Part shown: piece after piece, positions 63,456-64,000 of the stretch
Position numbering within the stretch: position 1 is the stretch's first letter
Layout of the letters: every line of letters starts with the position of its first letter
NCBI GenBank assembly: GCA_033851915.1
Contig: JAWSVM010000011.1
Coordinates: 51,119 to 115,118 of the forward strand
Source: UBA1672 sp033851915
GTDB taxonomy: Bacteria > Pseudomonadota > Alphaproteobacteria > Micavibrionales > Micavibrionaceae
Direction: 5' to 3'
Length of the DNA: 64,000 nucleotides
Position numbers and translations under genes: made by a program
Notes under the pieces: model-generated
The model's database searches: none
What the model was told of the DNA's origin: nothing
Seen by the model: only the letters and a program-made list of their open reading frames with translations

Positions 63456-63870
63456 ACGTCTTGAATGACAAGGAAGGGGAGAGGGCGGTAAGATTATCTC
63501 TGATCTTACCAATCACAGTTCCAGAGAGCCTATTCTGGTTTTTGGTAAACAAGCAGTAACAGCTCTTTTGTTCAACCAATGCCGTAAGGTTCGTATTGCC
63601 GTATTCACGTTTGGAAATTATTAACTCTACCGATACAGCTTTAACGCACGGCCTTCGACGCTGCAAAGGAAGCTATCTATTGCTCTTCTCTTCATACGGC
63701 AAACATGAAAACCTTCAATGCCAAGGCTTCATAAACTCATTTATTATCCGGAGTTACAGCCTTAGTGAATTAGTAAGTTGTCGTTTCCGTGAGTCTCCAA
63801 ATCAAGTGGCTGGCTATTTAAAACGCCTTGTACGGCGGTGGTGTGTAAATTATTGAGCATTCATTCCGTT
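63442..63870 (-). pseudogene. decayed IS30-family transposase
   Basis: On the minus strand, REYGNTNLTALVEQKSCYCL followed by FTKNQNRLSGTVIGKIRDNL is the DDE-region stretch of IS30-type transposases (REYGNANVT-LVER-SRY form). The frame starts without a proper N-terminus, has several stops further upstream (to about 63870), and lacks the C-terminal part. No inverted repeats could be defined. Its 3' side abuts the end of the SGNH-like gene. The last ~130 bases of the window hold nothing I can name. Confidence 0.65.
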
Positions 63871-64000
63871 CCGCGGCATAATAAATATGTGTGATAATGT
63901 ATATTATGGAAACAAATCTTGTATTAAGAAAGATCCACATCAAATCGCCAAGCCTTTCCTGTGTATGCATGACTTGGTTTTTGTAATGTTAACGTGGTTC

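Overview
The window looks like chromosomal DNA of an A+T-rich alphaproteobacterium. The pointers are a miaB-phoH pair, a HAD-IIA hydrolase of the TIGR01459 type, an NDUFS4-like complex I accessory subunit, a sigma factor followed by an NrsF-type anti-sigma membrane protein, and a GAAC-N7-GAAC SOS box typical of the class. I cannot name the genus.

Layout: 1-12.1 kb is an ordinary housekeeping block (phoH, miaB, 2-hydroxyacid dehydrogenase, AGCS symporter, HAD hydrolase, PLP sulfur-amino-acid enzyme, patatin, MsbA-like exporter, alpha/beta hydrolase, CBS and DUF192 proteins), followed by tRNA-Pro, a trypsin-like protease, a sigma/anti-sigma pair, the NDUFS4-like gene and tRNA-Arg(TCT). At 15.0-21.3 kb is a 6.3-kb island bounded by two perfect 51-bp copies of the 3' end of tRNA-Arg. 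It holds a frameshifted tyrosine integrase, gene fragments, a secreted aerolysin-like beta-pore-forming toxin candidate, a HEGTH metallopeptidase candidate and a Y-family DNA polymerase with a LexA box. Directly behind it, 21.3-25.7 kb is an older, decayed island: AlpA regulator, Fic protein, excisionase-like protein, an Mrr N-terminal half without its nuclease, a rearranged ArdA antirestriction protein, and the C-terminal remnant of a second integrase.

25.7-41.9 kb is a surface-glycan locus. It encodes a PglK-like flippase, methyltransferases, UDP-glucuronate 4-epimerase, two glycosyltransferases, a NeuB/NeuC/NeuA set for a CMP-nonulosonic acid, a second 2-hydroxyacid dehydrogenase, three poorly known proteins and a nucleotide-sugar dehydrogenase. 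The NeuB-type gene has no ATG/GTG/TTG at its natural start. 42-46 kb is a small accessory region: a lipoprotein, a second HEGTH protein sharing a C-terminal tail with the island copy, a ketopantoate-reductase-like gene sitting between two ~108-bp direct repeats, and a third HExxH protein.

46.3-52 kb is an arsenic-type operon in which arsR precedes pstSCAB, an arsC with an internal in-frame deletion, and an aqpS-like aquaporin. Alpha carbonic anhydrase, a chemoreceptor with a His-rich periplasmic insert and a large TPR-like protein follow. 58.3-63.5 kb is a Dlt-like acyl/aminoacyl transfer module (adenylation enzyme, carrier protein, MBOAT, SGNH-like membrane protein), ending at a decayed IS30-family transposase. 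The most promising candidates for something undescribed are the HEGTH family with its shared tail (partly linked to the pore-forming toxin), the repeat-flanked insertion at 44-45 kb, and the Dlt-like module.
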